DNA of 53,488 nt from Rhodopirellula sp. (GCA_024644085.1 JAHELS010000015.1:1-53488), one strand, 5' to 3'; positions 9,252 to 17,428 are shown, counted from the stretch's first letter. Made by a program: numbers and translations. Notes: generated from the letters alone by a model not told the origin.

Positions 9252-9941
9252 TTACCGACCGCTGAAGAAGCGTTTCAGCGCATCATCGGCGGCGTCACGC
9301 GAATTCTCCGTCAGCGACTTCTTGAAGCCTTCGGGCAGTTTGCCGGGTTTCTTTTTCTTCTCCGGCTTTTTCCGTTTTTTCTCCACCGAATCGTCGTCGC
9401 TCACCGACAACTCGCTGCTGTCCTCGTCACCCGACGAATCTTCATCCGCTGCCTGATCAAGCTGGAATTGCCGCGTTTCAGGATCGGCCAATTTTCGAAC
9501 ACGATCGATTTGATCCGCTTCGTCCAACCACGAATCGACATCGACCGCTTCGAAGCGACTGTCGTGCGAACCCGCCTCCACCGTACGTGCCGCCGCGTCG
9601 CCGACATCGGCAACTTCCGGCTTCTTCGCGGCCTGCAAGCCGTGCTCGATCACGACCTCAAACTTCAACTTGCCGATCCGCAATTGATCCCCGCCCGAAA
9701 GCACCTTGGCGCGATCCGAGGGCAATCGCGTGTCGTTCACGTAAGTCCCGTTGCGACTTTTCAGGTCCTGGATCAGAACTCGGTTTTCCTTCAAGACGAT
9801 AATGCAGTGCTTGCGACTGACCGATTCGCTTTTCGGCCTCAACTGACAAGACTCACTACGCCCTATCAAAAACTTCTCGCTGGAGATTCCGATCTCCTTT
9901 CCCTCATGACTTCCTGACATGACCTTGAGCTTCACCTGCAT
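9252..9941 (-). CDS. FHA-domain protein with acidic/lysine-rich tail
   Basis: 229 residues, start ATG at 9939-9941 behind AAGGTGA. The FHA domain spans about 1-100: LIGRSESCQLRP, then SVSRKHC (Ser-x-x-His, phosphothreonine pocket), LKSRNGTYVND (Asn-Gly) and LSGGDQLRIG. FHA domains bind phosphothreonine peptides, so this protein probably reads out a Ser/Thr kinase. The C-terminal half is disordered: an acidic Ser/Asp stretch (about 155-185) followed by a Lys-rich patch (KKRKKPEKKKK) and a short helix. It is the first gene of an operon continuing with an ECF sigma factor, its anti-sigma and a hydrolase-like protein, which suggests that phosphorylation signalling and sigma control are linked here. 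That link is inference from gene order. Confidence 0.88.
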   Translation of the reverse strand: MQVKLKVMSGSHEGKEIGISSEKFLIGRSESCQLRPKSESVSRKHCIIVLKENRVLIQDLKSRNGTYVNDTRLPSDRAKVLSGGDQLRIGKLKFEVVIEHGLQAAKKPEVADVGDAAARTVEAGSHDSRFEAVDVDSWLDEADQIDRVRKLADPETRQFQLDQAADEDSSGDEDSSELSVSDDDSVEKKRKKPEKKKKPGKLPEGFKKSLTENSRDAADDALKRFFSGR

Positions 9942-10014
9942 GCAATCACCTTCTCCCCCAAATTCAGGGGCGCTGAGTCGGAAGGTTGTGACTCGTGTTG
10001 ATAAGTAGAAAAGA

Positions 10015-10038
10015 CTTTCGACTTTGTAGTGTCGAAAG
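10015..10038. promoter_or_regulatory. Perfect inverted repeat upstream of the FHA/ECF sigma operon
   Basis: CTTTCGAC at 10015-10022 and GTCGAAAG at 10031-10038 are exact reverse complements separated by 8 nt. The site lies about 75 bp upstream of the FHA start codon. Placement and symmetry suit a dimeric regulator's operator, or a hairpin in the leader transcript. No U-tract follows, so a terminator is unlikely. Function is inferred only. Confidence 0.4.
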
Positions 10039-10254
10039 GAGGATCGCAGGAGAGTGGCGCGACCAGATTCATTACCTATCTCCTCCGAAACGTTACCGGG
10101 GCCGTGAATCATTCATCGACCTTCTCCGATCACGCCTGTGAGAATTCTAAGCACAATTAACGGTCGAATCACGACCAAAGCTCCTAATTTCGCGCGACAT
10201 ACTTCCCTTGCCGGGTACTTTTCGGGGCACAACCCACCCGACAGGAGGATTTGC

Positions 10255-10268
10255 TGCGGGCACCCGCA
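10255..10268 (-). terminator. Possible GC hairpin behind the gcvT-gcvH-lipM operon
   Basis: TGCGG and CCGCA (10255-10259, 10264-10268) pair around a GCAC loop two bases beyond the stop of the lipM-like gene. There is no clear T-run on the transcribed strand, so this is a weak terminator candidate at best. Confidence 0.25.
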
Positions 10269-10270
10269 CG

Positions 10271-11050
10271 TCAGCGGCGCAGCAACCAATCATCTCGATC
10301 GAAACGCTCAACCGCGACTCGCTGGGCCCTCTCACGCTCGACCGCCGTGATCTGCGACGCTCGCCAAGAGGTGGACAACTCGGTTGCAATCCATGAGGCG
10401 AATTCGTCTGCGAAATCGTTCGCCGTGATCTCGCGCGAACCCAGGTCGCAAACACCCGGCAATTGGGGAGCCCACGGACTGGCCCGCAGCAACAGGCTTC
10501 CGTGTTGCAATACCGCGCGCCGTGACTTTCGCTGTGCGCTCCCAAGAACTTTGTAGCCGCTGACGATCAGATCTTCGGGGGTTCTTCGCTGGAAGCAGAG
10601 AAACGACTCCTCGCTGTGGGATTGGTGTCGACTGGGGTCGAGATTGCGGAAAGGTTCTGCCCGCACACCGAATTGTGCCAGTGCTTTGATCGCAGCGCGA
10701 TGCGTCCGGACGTACAAGTCGAGGCGGGGCCCGGTTTGTCCGGCCGGCACGGGCATGGCGATGCTGTAGGTCATTTCGTGATGGTGCAGGATGCCGCCGC
10801 CGCCGGTCGACCGCCTGACGCACGTCACGCCAGCGCTCTCAGGGTGTTGGTTGCGGTCCGCCACTTTTTGAAAGTAGCCAAGTGAAAGAGTTGGTTCGGC
10901 CCATTGGTACAGACGCAAGATCGGAACCTGTTCGGACTCGACCGACTCAAACAAAGCCTGGTCGATCGCCATGTTTTCGGCGGCTTGCCCCGGGCAAAGC
11001 GGTATCAATGGGCAAAGCGGTATCAATCGACCAACCAGTTTCTCAGACAT
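10271..11050 (-). CDS. lipM: Octanoyltransferase LipM-like / lipoate-protein ligase A family protein
   Basis: 259 residues from the ATG at 11048-11050. The family hallmarks are present: RRSTGGGG at 79-86 followed by His (acyl-AMP/acyl pocket), Cys152 in SFLCFQRR (position of the LipM nucleophile), Lys167 in SGYKVLGSAQR (lipoyl/octanoyl lysine contact), and LQHGSLLL. Cys152 favours octanoyltransferase (LipM) over ATP-dependent ligase (LplA). The reaction would be transfer of octanoate from acyl-ACP to GcvH. This fits the gene order gcvT-gcvH-lipM on one strand, 52 nt behind gcvH. An exact 18-bp tandem duplication (10992-11027) makes the N-terminal strand read LIPLCPLIPLCP. LplA-type activity cannot be excluded from sequence alone. 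Confidence 0.82.
   Translation of the reverse strand: MSEKLVGRLIPLCPLIPLCPGQAAENMAIDQALFESVESEQVPILRLYQWAEPTLSLGYFQKVADRNQHPESAGVTCVRRSTGGGGILHHHEMTYSIAMPVPAGQTGPRLDLYVRTHRAAIKALAQFGVRAEPFRNLDPSRHQSHSEESFLCFQRRTPEDLIVSGYKVLGSAQRKSRRAVLQHGSLLLRASPWAPQLPGVCDLGSREITANDFADEFASWIATELSTSWRASQITAVERERAQRVAVERFDRDDWLLRR
10992..11027. repeat. Exact 18-bp tandem duplication inside the lipM-like gene
   Basis: The unit GGGCAAAGCGGTATCAAT occurs at 10992-11009 and again at 11010-11027. It is in frame and duplicates six residues near the N-terminus of the encoded protein. It may be a recent slippage event. Confidence 0.9.
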
Positions 11051-11102
11051 GCTCTTTTCGCGGTGCCAGCAGGGCTGGCAATGGATTTTTTCGTCGGAAT
11101 GG

Positions 11103-11504
11103 TCACCCTGCTTCCGCGCACTGTTTCTTGTATGCCGCATGGTCCATTAACGACCCCAGCCCCGCGTCGTCATTGATCTTGATCTTCACGATCCAACCAA
11201 AGTCGTAGGGATCGTCATTGAGTTTTTCGAGATTGTCCGGCAAATCGGTGTGGATCTCCACAATCTCTCCGGCGATCGGACTGTAGAGCGGGCTGACCGC
11301 TTTGACCGATTCGACCTCGCCGAATTCATCACCCCCTGCGACCGACTTGCCGACTTCGGGCAAATCCATGTAGACAAGGTCGTTGAGTTGTTCGAGCGCA
11401 AACGCGGAGATCCCCATCGTGGCGATCTTGATCCCATCTTCCTCCGACAGATCGACCCACTCGTGGGTTGGGGCGTAGAGTAATTTTGTTTCATCACGTG
11501 GCAT
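11103..11504 (-). CDS. gcvH: Glycine cleavage system H protein
   Basis: 133 residues from the ATG at 11502-11504, with AAAGG upstream; a GTG at 11550-11552 overlapping the gcvT stop is an alternative but gives an atypical N-terminus. THEWVDL near residue 13 is the family start signature, and [10 protein letters not shown] places the lipoyl-carrying lysine at residue 68. The protein shuttles the aminomethyl group between the P, T and L proteins of the cytoplasmic glycine cleavage complex. Length is normal (about 125-135). It lies between gcvT and the lipM-like transferase that probably modifies it. The P-protein genes are not in this window. Confidence 0.97.
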   Translation of the reverse strand: MPRDETKLLYAPTHEWVDLSEEDGIKIATMGISAFALEQLNDLVYMDLPEVGKSVAGGDEFGEVESVKAVSPLYSPIAGEIVEIHTDLPDNLEKLNDDPYDFGWIVKIKINDDAGLGSLMDHAAYKKQCAEAG

Positions 11505-11548
11505 AACAAAGGTCCCTTTTAACTTCACGTCGAACCGCGGTCGAATAT

Positions 11549-12661
11549 TCACGCTCGTTTGTAGAACGGCATCTCAGCACGTCTGGCGGTGATTATCTTG
11601 CCGCGAATGTCGATTTGGAAGGTGTCATCATTGGCGTGTGAGGTTTCGACCCGCGCCATCGCGATCGGATGCCCGAGTGTTGGCGAAGGTCCGCCGCTGG
11701 TAATCCTGCCGATCGCGTTGCCCTCAGCACTATGGACTTCGCAGCCCTCGCGAGCCGGGCGTTTCCCATCAGGAATCAATCCGATACGAGTCTGTTGCGG
11801 AACACGGGCGGCGATCTCCCGCAGCGCCTGATCACCAATGAACGAGCGGTCTTCGAGGTTACAGGCGAATGACAGTCCGGCGGAAATGGGATCGATGGTC
11901 TCGTCGAGTTCGTGGCCATACAGGGGCATTGCAGCCTCCATGCGCAGCGTGTCCCGCGCGCCCAAACCGGCCGCCGTGAATCCCTCGTCACGCCCGGCGA
12001 GCAGGACATTCTCCCAAATTCGCGCGGCCTCCTCGGCCCGGACAATCAACTCGAACCCGTCCTCGCCGGTATAGCCGGTGCGGCTGAGAATCACCGGCTT
12101 GTCAAATTGGTCCGTGATTGTCGCTCGATAATATTTCAACCGACTTGGATCAAAGCGAAAGAGTCGTTTGCAGACATCGATCGCCTTGGGTCCCTGGACG
12201 GCGATCATCGCGGTCAACTCGGTGCGGTCGGTGACCGTGACGTGCGGAAAATCAGCCACGTGCGGCGTCAGCCACTTCAGAATTTTGCGGCGGTTGGAAG
12301 CATTGACCACCAGCAAGTGAAAGCGTTTTTGCGACGGCGTTTCCAAATGCGAAACCAGCACGTCGTCGAGAACGCCTCCGTCGGCATTGCAGATCAATCC
12401 ATATCGAACACGACCAAGGGGCATTCCCGTGACCTTGCGAGTCAACAGGTGATCCAACAACCGCTCGCTGTCCTCACCGTCAAAGCGAATGCGGCCCATG
12501 TGCGACACGTCAAACAATGCGGCGTGATTGCGGCATGCCTGGTGCTCGGCCACGATCGAGGTGTACTGGATCGGCATTTCATAGCCGGCGAACGGCACCA
12601 TCCGCGCTCCGTTTTCGCGGTGCCACGTATCCAGGGGTGTCGTTGACAACTCGGCGCTCAT
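11549..12661 (-). CDS. gcvT: Glycine cleavage system T protein (aminomethyltransferase)
   Basis: 370 residues, close to the usual 360-375. It begins with the family opening LDTWHRENGARMVPFAGYEMP, here split: LDTWHRENGA (10-19) and MVPFAGYEMPIQY. It continues with ALFDVSHMGRI, SRTGYTGEDGFEL near 195-207 and GLGARDTLRMEA near 228-239, all conserved GcvT segments involved in folate and substrate binding. The enzyme releases ammonia from the aminomethyl-lipoyl H protein and makes 5,10-methylene-THF. It is the first gene of a minus-strand operon with gcvH and the lipM-like gene. It is divergent from the AmmeMemoRadiSam gene across a 131-bp gap that carries a pair of direct repeats. Confidence 0.97.
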   Translation of the reverse strand: MSAELSTTPLDTWHRENGARMVPFAGYEMPIQYTSIVAEHQACRNHAALFDVSHMGRIRFDGEDSERLLDHLLTRKVTGMPLGRVRYGLICNADGGVLDDVLVSHLETPSQKRFHLLVVNASNRRKILKWLTPHVADFPHVTVTDRTELTAMIAVQGPKAIDVCKRLFRFDPSRLKYYRATITDQFDKPVILSRTGYTGEDGFELIVRAEEAARIWENVLLAGRDEGFTAAGLGARDTLRMEAAMPLYGHELDETIDPISAGLSFACNLEDRSFIGDQALREIAARVPQQTRIGLIPDGKRPAREGCEVHSAEGNAIGRITSGGPSPTLGHPIAMARVETSHANDDTFQIDIRGKIITARRAEMPFYKRA

Positions 12662-12741
12662 GCATCGACCTTGGCGATCAGCGAGAAACAGGTGTCACGG
12701 CGCATGATGGATGTGCCGCAAGTATCAAGTCAGTGCTTTTT

Positions 12742-12776
12742 GCTCAGATGACCGTCAAATCGCTCAATTGACCGTC
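12742..12776. promoter_or_regulatory. Two 15-bp direct repeats between gcvT and the AmmeMemoRadiSam fusion gene
   Basis: GCTCAGATGACCGTC (12742-12756) and GCTCAATTGACCGTC (12762-12776) match at 13 of 15 positions with a 20-bp period, close to two helical turns. The last eight bases, TGACCGTC, are identical. They lie in a divergent promoter region, 81 bp upstream of gcvT and just before the fusion gene. They could be a tandem operator for either side. If the fusion gene starts at 12841 rather than 12793, the repeats sit at a typical promoter distance. Confidence 0.45.
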
Positions 12777-12792
12777 GCGGCCAGTCTATCAA

Positions 12793-15700
12793 ATGGTCGC
12801 CGATTCGGAATCGCGCCATGATCGGGCCTCACTTGATAGAATGTCTGCAATGGGGACAACCAGTTTGCCGATTGTCGAATTCAGTCCATCCGGAGACGCA
12901 TTGGGCAAGTGGTGGAGTTTGGAGGATGACGGGCGTATCCTGTGTCAACTTTGCCCCCGAGCTTGCCGACTGAAACCGGGTGATCGCGGGTTTTGTTTCG
13001 TGCGGACCAACCGCGACGGTCGCATGGTGCTCGATACCTACGGTCGGAGCACGGGGTTCTGCATCGATCCGATCGAGAAGAAACCTCTCAACCATTTCCT
13101 GCCCGGCACACCGGTGCTAAGTTTCGGGACTGCCGGATGCAACCTCGGGTGCAAGTTCTGTCAAAACTGGGACATCTCCAAGAGTCGCGAGGTCGCCCGG
13201 CTGAGCGACACGGCAACGCCGCACGATATTGCTGAGGCCGCGTTGAATTCAGGTTGCCGCAGCGTCGCGTTCACCTACAACGATCCGGTGATCTGGGCTG
13301 AGTACGCCCTCGACACTGCCGCTGCGTGTCGCCAAGGGGGTTTGAAAACGGTCGCGGTCACGGCCGGTTACATCACGAGAGAAGCTCGGGGCGAGTTCTT
13401 CGCCGGTATGGATGCGGCAAACATTGACCTGAAAGCTTTCACAGAGGATTTCTACTACAAACTCACCGGCGCCCATCTCGACAATGTACTCGACACAATT
13501 CGCTATGTCGTTCACGAAACCGAGTGCTGGGTCGAGTTGACGAATCTGATCATTCCCGATGCCAATGACGACAGTGACGAATTACGGCGCATGTGTGATT
13601 GGGTATTGGACAACGTCGGGGCGGACGTTCCGGTTCACTTCACGGCTTTCCATCCCGATTTCCGAATGATGGATCGACCCCCCACCTCGCAAGATAAGCT
13701 CGTCGAGGCCTACGATCTTGCCCGCTCCGCAGGACTACGCTACCCCTACGTCGGAAATGTGCACGACGTTGAGAGGCAAAGTACCTATTGCCCTTCATGC
13801 CACAAGTTGTTGATCGAAAGGGATTGGCACGAGCTCGGCCGATATGCCATGGACGCAAGTCAGTGCGGTCATTGCGGATTCGAAATCGCTGGTCATTTCG
13901 AAACGGCGCCGGGCGATTGGGGTCGGCGTCGTCAACCCATCCGGATCCAGGGCGGTGCGCAGGCGTCGCCCAAAGCTCCCAACCGCGAAGGATCACTGAT
14001 GCAACTTACTGATGTCACCGACGAAATGGACCGTGAGTTTACCGATGGGGAACTCAATGCGATTCATCTAGCGGCGTGCAGCTTCGTTTCCGCGGTCGTC
14101 TCCGACCAGCCCGCCGACGCAGACGCGTTGCTCGGGGAACTTGCCAACCGACCGATCGCTGGCATCTACGTCACGCTCAAACGGGGTGAGACCCTGCGCG
14201 GTTGTTGCGGGTTGCAGGGTCCGGAGGTTGCGCTCGGTGCGGCCATGGCCGATGCAGCCACCCGAACGGCGAAACACGATCCACGGATGGCGCCAATCGT
14301 TCCAGCGGAACTTCCTTATTTGAACCTGTCGGTCTCGATCCTCGGGCCTCCCAGGCCGATTGGTGCTTCGGGTGACGACCGTATTGCTGCGGTAACCGTG
14401 GGAAAGCACGGGCTGCGGATCCTCATGGATAACAAGGCCGGGCTGTTGTTGCCGGTCGTGGCGGAAGAACGCGGCTGGAACGCTCGACAGTTCCTCGACG
14501 CGGTGTGCAGCAAAGCTGGCCTGCCGCCGGGGAGTTGGCGAAGCGACCAGGCAACGATCGAAATATTCGACGGAATCAATTTCGGGTCACCCTTTGTCAC
14601 CAGCACAACATCCGACTCCGAATCGCCGCTGGTCCAACCATCTGAGCTGCAATCGCTTGGCCAATGGGTGCGAAACAATCTTATCGCCTTTCAAACGGGT
14701 GCGACGCCGTTTTATTACGCGCCGGACGTCAGCGATCGAACCGTCCCCGGAGTTGTGCTGAGCGCGTCGTGCGACGGCCAGCAACCGGCAGGGTGGATGC
14801 AATTGTCGATCCGCGACGGCGTCCCGCTGCAATCGAGCTTGTTTCAGTTGACGCAGGCCGCAGCAGGCGCACTTTCGTCCTGGGGTTCGGCCGAACAGTG
14901 GCGCATTGATCTCGCTGTCCTGTCGGCGGTGATCCACCACGGACTCGACGACGATTGCGATCTCGAGGGAGTCGAATGTCGACGCCGCGCTATCCTTGCA
15001 ATGGATGGGCGACGGTGGTCAATCGGTTTCGACGAAGCGGGCAATGTCTCCGAACTGCTGGCCGAAACACTCGATGCCCAATCATTTCGTAACGCCGGCA
15101 CAATGATTTATTCGGTCGTGTGTGATTCGACCGAACCGAAGTTCGGGCTCTCGATGGGTCCCCAGGCTCGCAACGATGTCACGTCACGCCCGCCCGGTGT
15201 CGCTGGCACGTTTTACCCGGAGGCCGACGGTGATCGCGAGGACCTGGTCGATGATTTGATGTCAGGTTTGCCGGATGCCCCGCTGCAACAGGTCGCCGCG
15301 GCGATGGTCCCACATGCCGGGCTACGTTATTCGGGGCGCATCGCCCTGGAAGTCTGGCGACGGATCGAATTGCCCGACACAGTATTAATCATTGGACCCA
15401 AGCACACCGCTGAAGGTGTCGATTGGGCGGTTGCGCCGCACGACGCTTGGGAATTGTCATCCTCGGCGAGAATGCCGGGCGACGTGGACTTGGCCCGTCG
15501 CATTGCCGACTCGGTGCCCGGCATGCAGCTCGATTCGGATGCCCATCGCCGCGAACACGGTATCGAAGTCCAATTGCCGCTGCTGTATCGATTGTCACCT
15601 CAAACACGCATTACCGCGATCGCGATGTCGGGCGGCAGCGTCGACGAACTTCAACAGACTGCCGGTGCGCTGGCCGAGTGCATTCGCCAGTGCGAGAGGC

Positions 15701-15993
15701 CGCCGCTGTTGGTCATCAGCAGCGACATGAACCATTTTGCCGATGACGAAGAGAATCGCCGACGCGATCGCTTGGCGCTCAATGCGCTTGAGCGGAATGA
15801 TCCGGAAGGATTGCTGGAAATCTGCGCGGGTGAAAATATCAGCATGTGCGGTCAGCTGCCCGCGGCGCTCGTCCTCATGACGCTTAAGGAATTACGACAG
15901 GAGGTCCGATACCAGGAGATTGCCTATGCCACATCGGGCGACGTCTCGGGCGATCGGTCTCGAGTCGTCGGGTACGCGGGCGTTCTGTTCTGA
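12793..15993 (+). CDS. Fused AmmeMemoRadiSam protein: radical SAM enzyme + AMMECR1 + degenerate AMMECR1-like + MEMO
   Basis: 1066 residues. (1) Residues about 20-390: AmrS-type radical SAM enzyme. C116-x3-C120-x2-C123 binds the 4Fe-4S cluster; an N-terminal CxxC...C...C set (51, 54, 58, 68) and a C-terminal zinc-ribbon-like CPSC...CGHC are also present. (2) About 410-600: AMMECR1 domain with LRGCCG near 468-473. (3) About 610-790: a region of similar length and strand order to domain 2 but without LRGC(I/C)G. (4) About 798-1066: MEMO domain with PHAGLRYSG, GPKHTAEG, REHGIEVQLP, SSDMNHF and ENISMCGQLP, matching the MEMO His/His/Cys site. The three families are known to occur as neighbouring genes of unknown joint function. 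Alternative starts are ATGs at 12841 and 12850, which fit the usual AmrS N-terminus better; no strong ribosome site decides. Confidence 0.9.
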   Translation: MVADSESRHDRASLDRMSAMGTTSLPIVEFSPSGDALGKWWSLEDDGRILCQLCPRACRLKPGDRGFCFVRTNRDGRMVLDTYGRSTGFCIDPIEKKPLNHFLPGTPVLSFGTAGCNLGCKFCQNWDISKSREVARLSDTATPHDIAEAALNSGCRSVAFTYNDPVIWAEYALDTAAACRQGGLKTVAVTAGYITREARGEFFAGMDAANIDLKAFTEDFYYKLTGAHLDNVLDTIRYVVHETECWVELTNLIIPDANDDSDELRRMCDWVLDNVGADVPVHFTAFHPDFRMMDRPPTSQDKLVEAYDLARSAGLRYPYVGNVHDVERQSTYCPSCHKLLIERDWHELGRYAMDASQCGHCGFEIAGHFETAPGDWGRRRQPIRIQGGAQASPKAPNREGSLMQLTDVTDEMDREFTDGELNAIHLAACSFVSAVVSDQPADADALLGELANRPIAGIYVTLKRGETLRGCCGLQGPEVALGAAMADAATRTAKHDPRMAPIVPAELPYLNLSVSILGPPRPIGASGDDRIAAVTVGKHGLRILMDNKAGLLLPVVAEERGWNARQFLDAVCSKAGLPPGSWRSDQATIEIFDGINFGSPFVTSTTSDSESPLVQPSELQSLGQWVRNNLIAFQTGATPFYYAPDVSDRTVPGVVLSASCDGQQPAGWMQLSIRDGVPLQSSLFQLTQAAAGALSSWGSAEQWRIDLAVLSAVIHHGLDDDCDLEGVECRRRAILAMDGRRWSIGFDEAGNVSELLAETLDAQSFRNAGTMIYSVVCDSTEPKFGLSMGPQARNDVTSRPPGVAGTFYPEADGDREDLVDDLMSGLPDAPLQQVAAAMVPHAGLRYSGRIALEVWRRIELPDTVLIIGPKHTAEGVDWAVAPHDAWELSSSARMPGDVDLARRIADSVPGMQLDSDAHRREHGIEVQLPLLYRLSPQTRITAIAMSGGSVDELQQTAGALAECIRQCERPPLLVISSDMNHFADDEENRRRDRLALNALERNDPEGLLEICAGENISMCGQLPAALVLMTLKELRQEVRYQEIAYATSGDVSGDRSRVVGYAGVLF

Positions 15994-16114
15994 GCCATCT
16001 GTGATTGAGCCAATGCCATTGGCTCGCCACGTTGGACACCGGCCGAGATTCCAGCCACAATCAATACCCCGGTCTGACCTTCCCCCGCGCCGTTACGGCG
16101 TGTCCCGCCTTCCA

Positions 16115-17428
16115 ATGCCCGATATGCACCCCCACAACGCGTCACGCCGCCATTTCTTGATGACCACGGGCGCCGCCGGCGCTGGCATCGCCGCCTCAAG
16201 ACTCCCCGCTCAGACACCCGCGACGAAACCTCGAGCGAAGGTCGAGCGGCTCGGCGTCGGCGCGATCGGAATGCGGTACCAAGGGAGCGTGATCACCGAA
16301 CGAGCACGTGATTACGCCGACATTGTCGCCATCTGTGATGTCGACCGACATGTACGCGAACAGGCGCGTGCGAGTTTCGGAAGCACGCCACGGATCTTCG
16401 AGGATTACAACGAATTGCTCGCGCGCAGCGACGTCGACGTCGTGTTGATCGGCGTGCCGGACCACTGGCACACAAAAATGCTGATTGACGCAACCCGCGC
16501 CGGAAAAGATGTCTACTGTGAAAAACCGTTGACGTTAACGATCGACGAAGGCAAGACACTCCGAAGCGAAGTCGGCAAAACCGAATCCGTCGTCCAGGTT
16601 GGCACGTGGCAGCGGAGTGACCATCGATTCCGTTTGGCCGCTGAAATGGTTCGTGGCGGACGGATCGGAACGCTTCGCAAAGTGACCTGTGCGACCAGCG
16701 CCAATCCAACGGGCGGACCATTTCAAACGCAACCGGTTCCCGGTCACTTCAATTGGGATCTCTGGCAAGGACAGACGAGCGACGTTCCCTATGTGCCCGA
16801 GCGGGCGCATTACACGTTTCGTTGGTGGTACGAATACAGCGGCGGAAAGATGACCGATTGGGGCGCGCATCACATCGACATCGCACAGTGGGCAATCAAC
16901 AGTTTGCCCATCAGTATCGAAGGCCGCGGCGAACCGTCCCCGATCGAGCGCGGGTACAATGTGCACGAGCGATTTGGGGCCACGATTCGCTATCACAACG
17001 GCGTCGTCATGGAGATCAACGACGAAGGCCGAAACGGTATCTTATTCGAAGGCGATAAGGGCCGCTTGTTTGTCAATCGCGGATCGATTTCGGGAGTACC
17101 CCTCGAAGAACTCGAGTCGAATCCGTTTCCACGCGAAACTTTCGCTTTGTACGAGCACGACAACCTGTCGCGGCCAGAGCGGGTCGGCAAGATCGATGCG
17201 ATCGTCAATCACATGGGCAATTTCTTTGACTGCATCGAAACACGTGATACGCCAATTTCGGATTTGGAAAGCCAACATCGCAGCGTGACCACGTGTCACC
17301 TCGCGAACATCTCGATCCGGCTCGGGCGTCCCATCAAGTGGGACCCTGAGGCCGAGAGAATCGTCGGCGACACGCAGGCCGCGGCGATGCAAAGCCGGCC
17401 CCAACGTGATGGCTTTGAAATCAACTGA
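16115..17428 (+). CDS. Tat-exported Gfo/Idh/MocA-family oxidoreductase
   Basis: 437 residues from the ATG at 16115 (a second ATG at 16124 is possible). A twin-arginine signal, SRRHFLMTTGAAGAG (RR at 11-12), indicates export of the folded, cofactor-loaded protein. The Rossmann start is RLGVGAIGMRYQGS. The family motif CEKPL follows GKDVY, with the catalytic Lys of EKP. WWYEYSGGKMTDWGAHHIDIAQW is the C-terminal sheet region typical of planctomycete members (Tyr/Asp/His cluster). It is probably an NAD(P)-dependent sugar or inositol-type dehydrogenase, or a redox-neutral hydrolase of this fold; the substrate is unknown. It starts 121 nt after the fusion gene and precedes the DJ-1-like gene by 59 nt. 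Confidence 0.9.
   Translation: MPDMHPHNASRRHFLMTTGAAGAGIAASRLPAQTPATKPRAKVERLGVGAIGMRYQGSVITERARDYADIVAICDVDRHVREQARASFGSTPRIFEDYNELLARSDVDVVLIGVPDHWHTKMLIDATRAGKDVYCEKPLTLTIDEGKTLRSEVGKTESVVQVGTWQRSDHRFRLAAEMVRGGRIGTLRKVTCATSANPTGGPFQTQPVPGHFNWDLWQGQTSDVPYVPERAHYTFRWWYEYSGGKMTDWGAHHIDIAQWAINSLPISIEGRGEPSPIERGYNVHERFGATIRYHNGVVMEINDEGRNGILFEGDKGRLFVNRGSISGVPLEELESNPFPRETFALYEHDNLSRPERVGKIDAIVNHMGNFFDCIETRDTPISDLESQHRSVTTCHLANISIRLGRPIKWDPEAERIVGDTQAAAMQSRPQRDGFEIN

Larger units (their letters stand above)
9942..10270. other. 329-bp intergenic region upstream of the FHA-sigma operon
   Basis: No credible open frame is seen. It contains an 8-bp perfect inverted repeat (10015-10038), a weaker GGTCG/CGACC repeat (10162-10176) and a GC-rich hairpin just behind the lipM-like stop (10255-10268). 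The promoter of the FHA-sigma-antisigma operon should lie here, on the minus strand. I could not pick out a convincing -35/-10 pair. Confidence 0.5.

Noticed and set aside
12517-12771. Open frame on the plus strand between gcvT and the fusion gene
   Set aside because: Mostly antisense to gcvT and lacking protein-like composition; the gap is better read as a divergent promoter region.
13825-13842. TGGCACG with correctly spaced GC
   Set aside because: It lies inside the AmmeMemoRadiSam coding sequence, and the -12 part reads CGGC, not TTGC.
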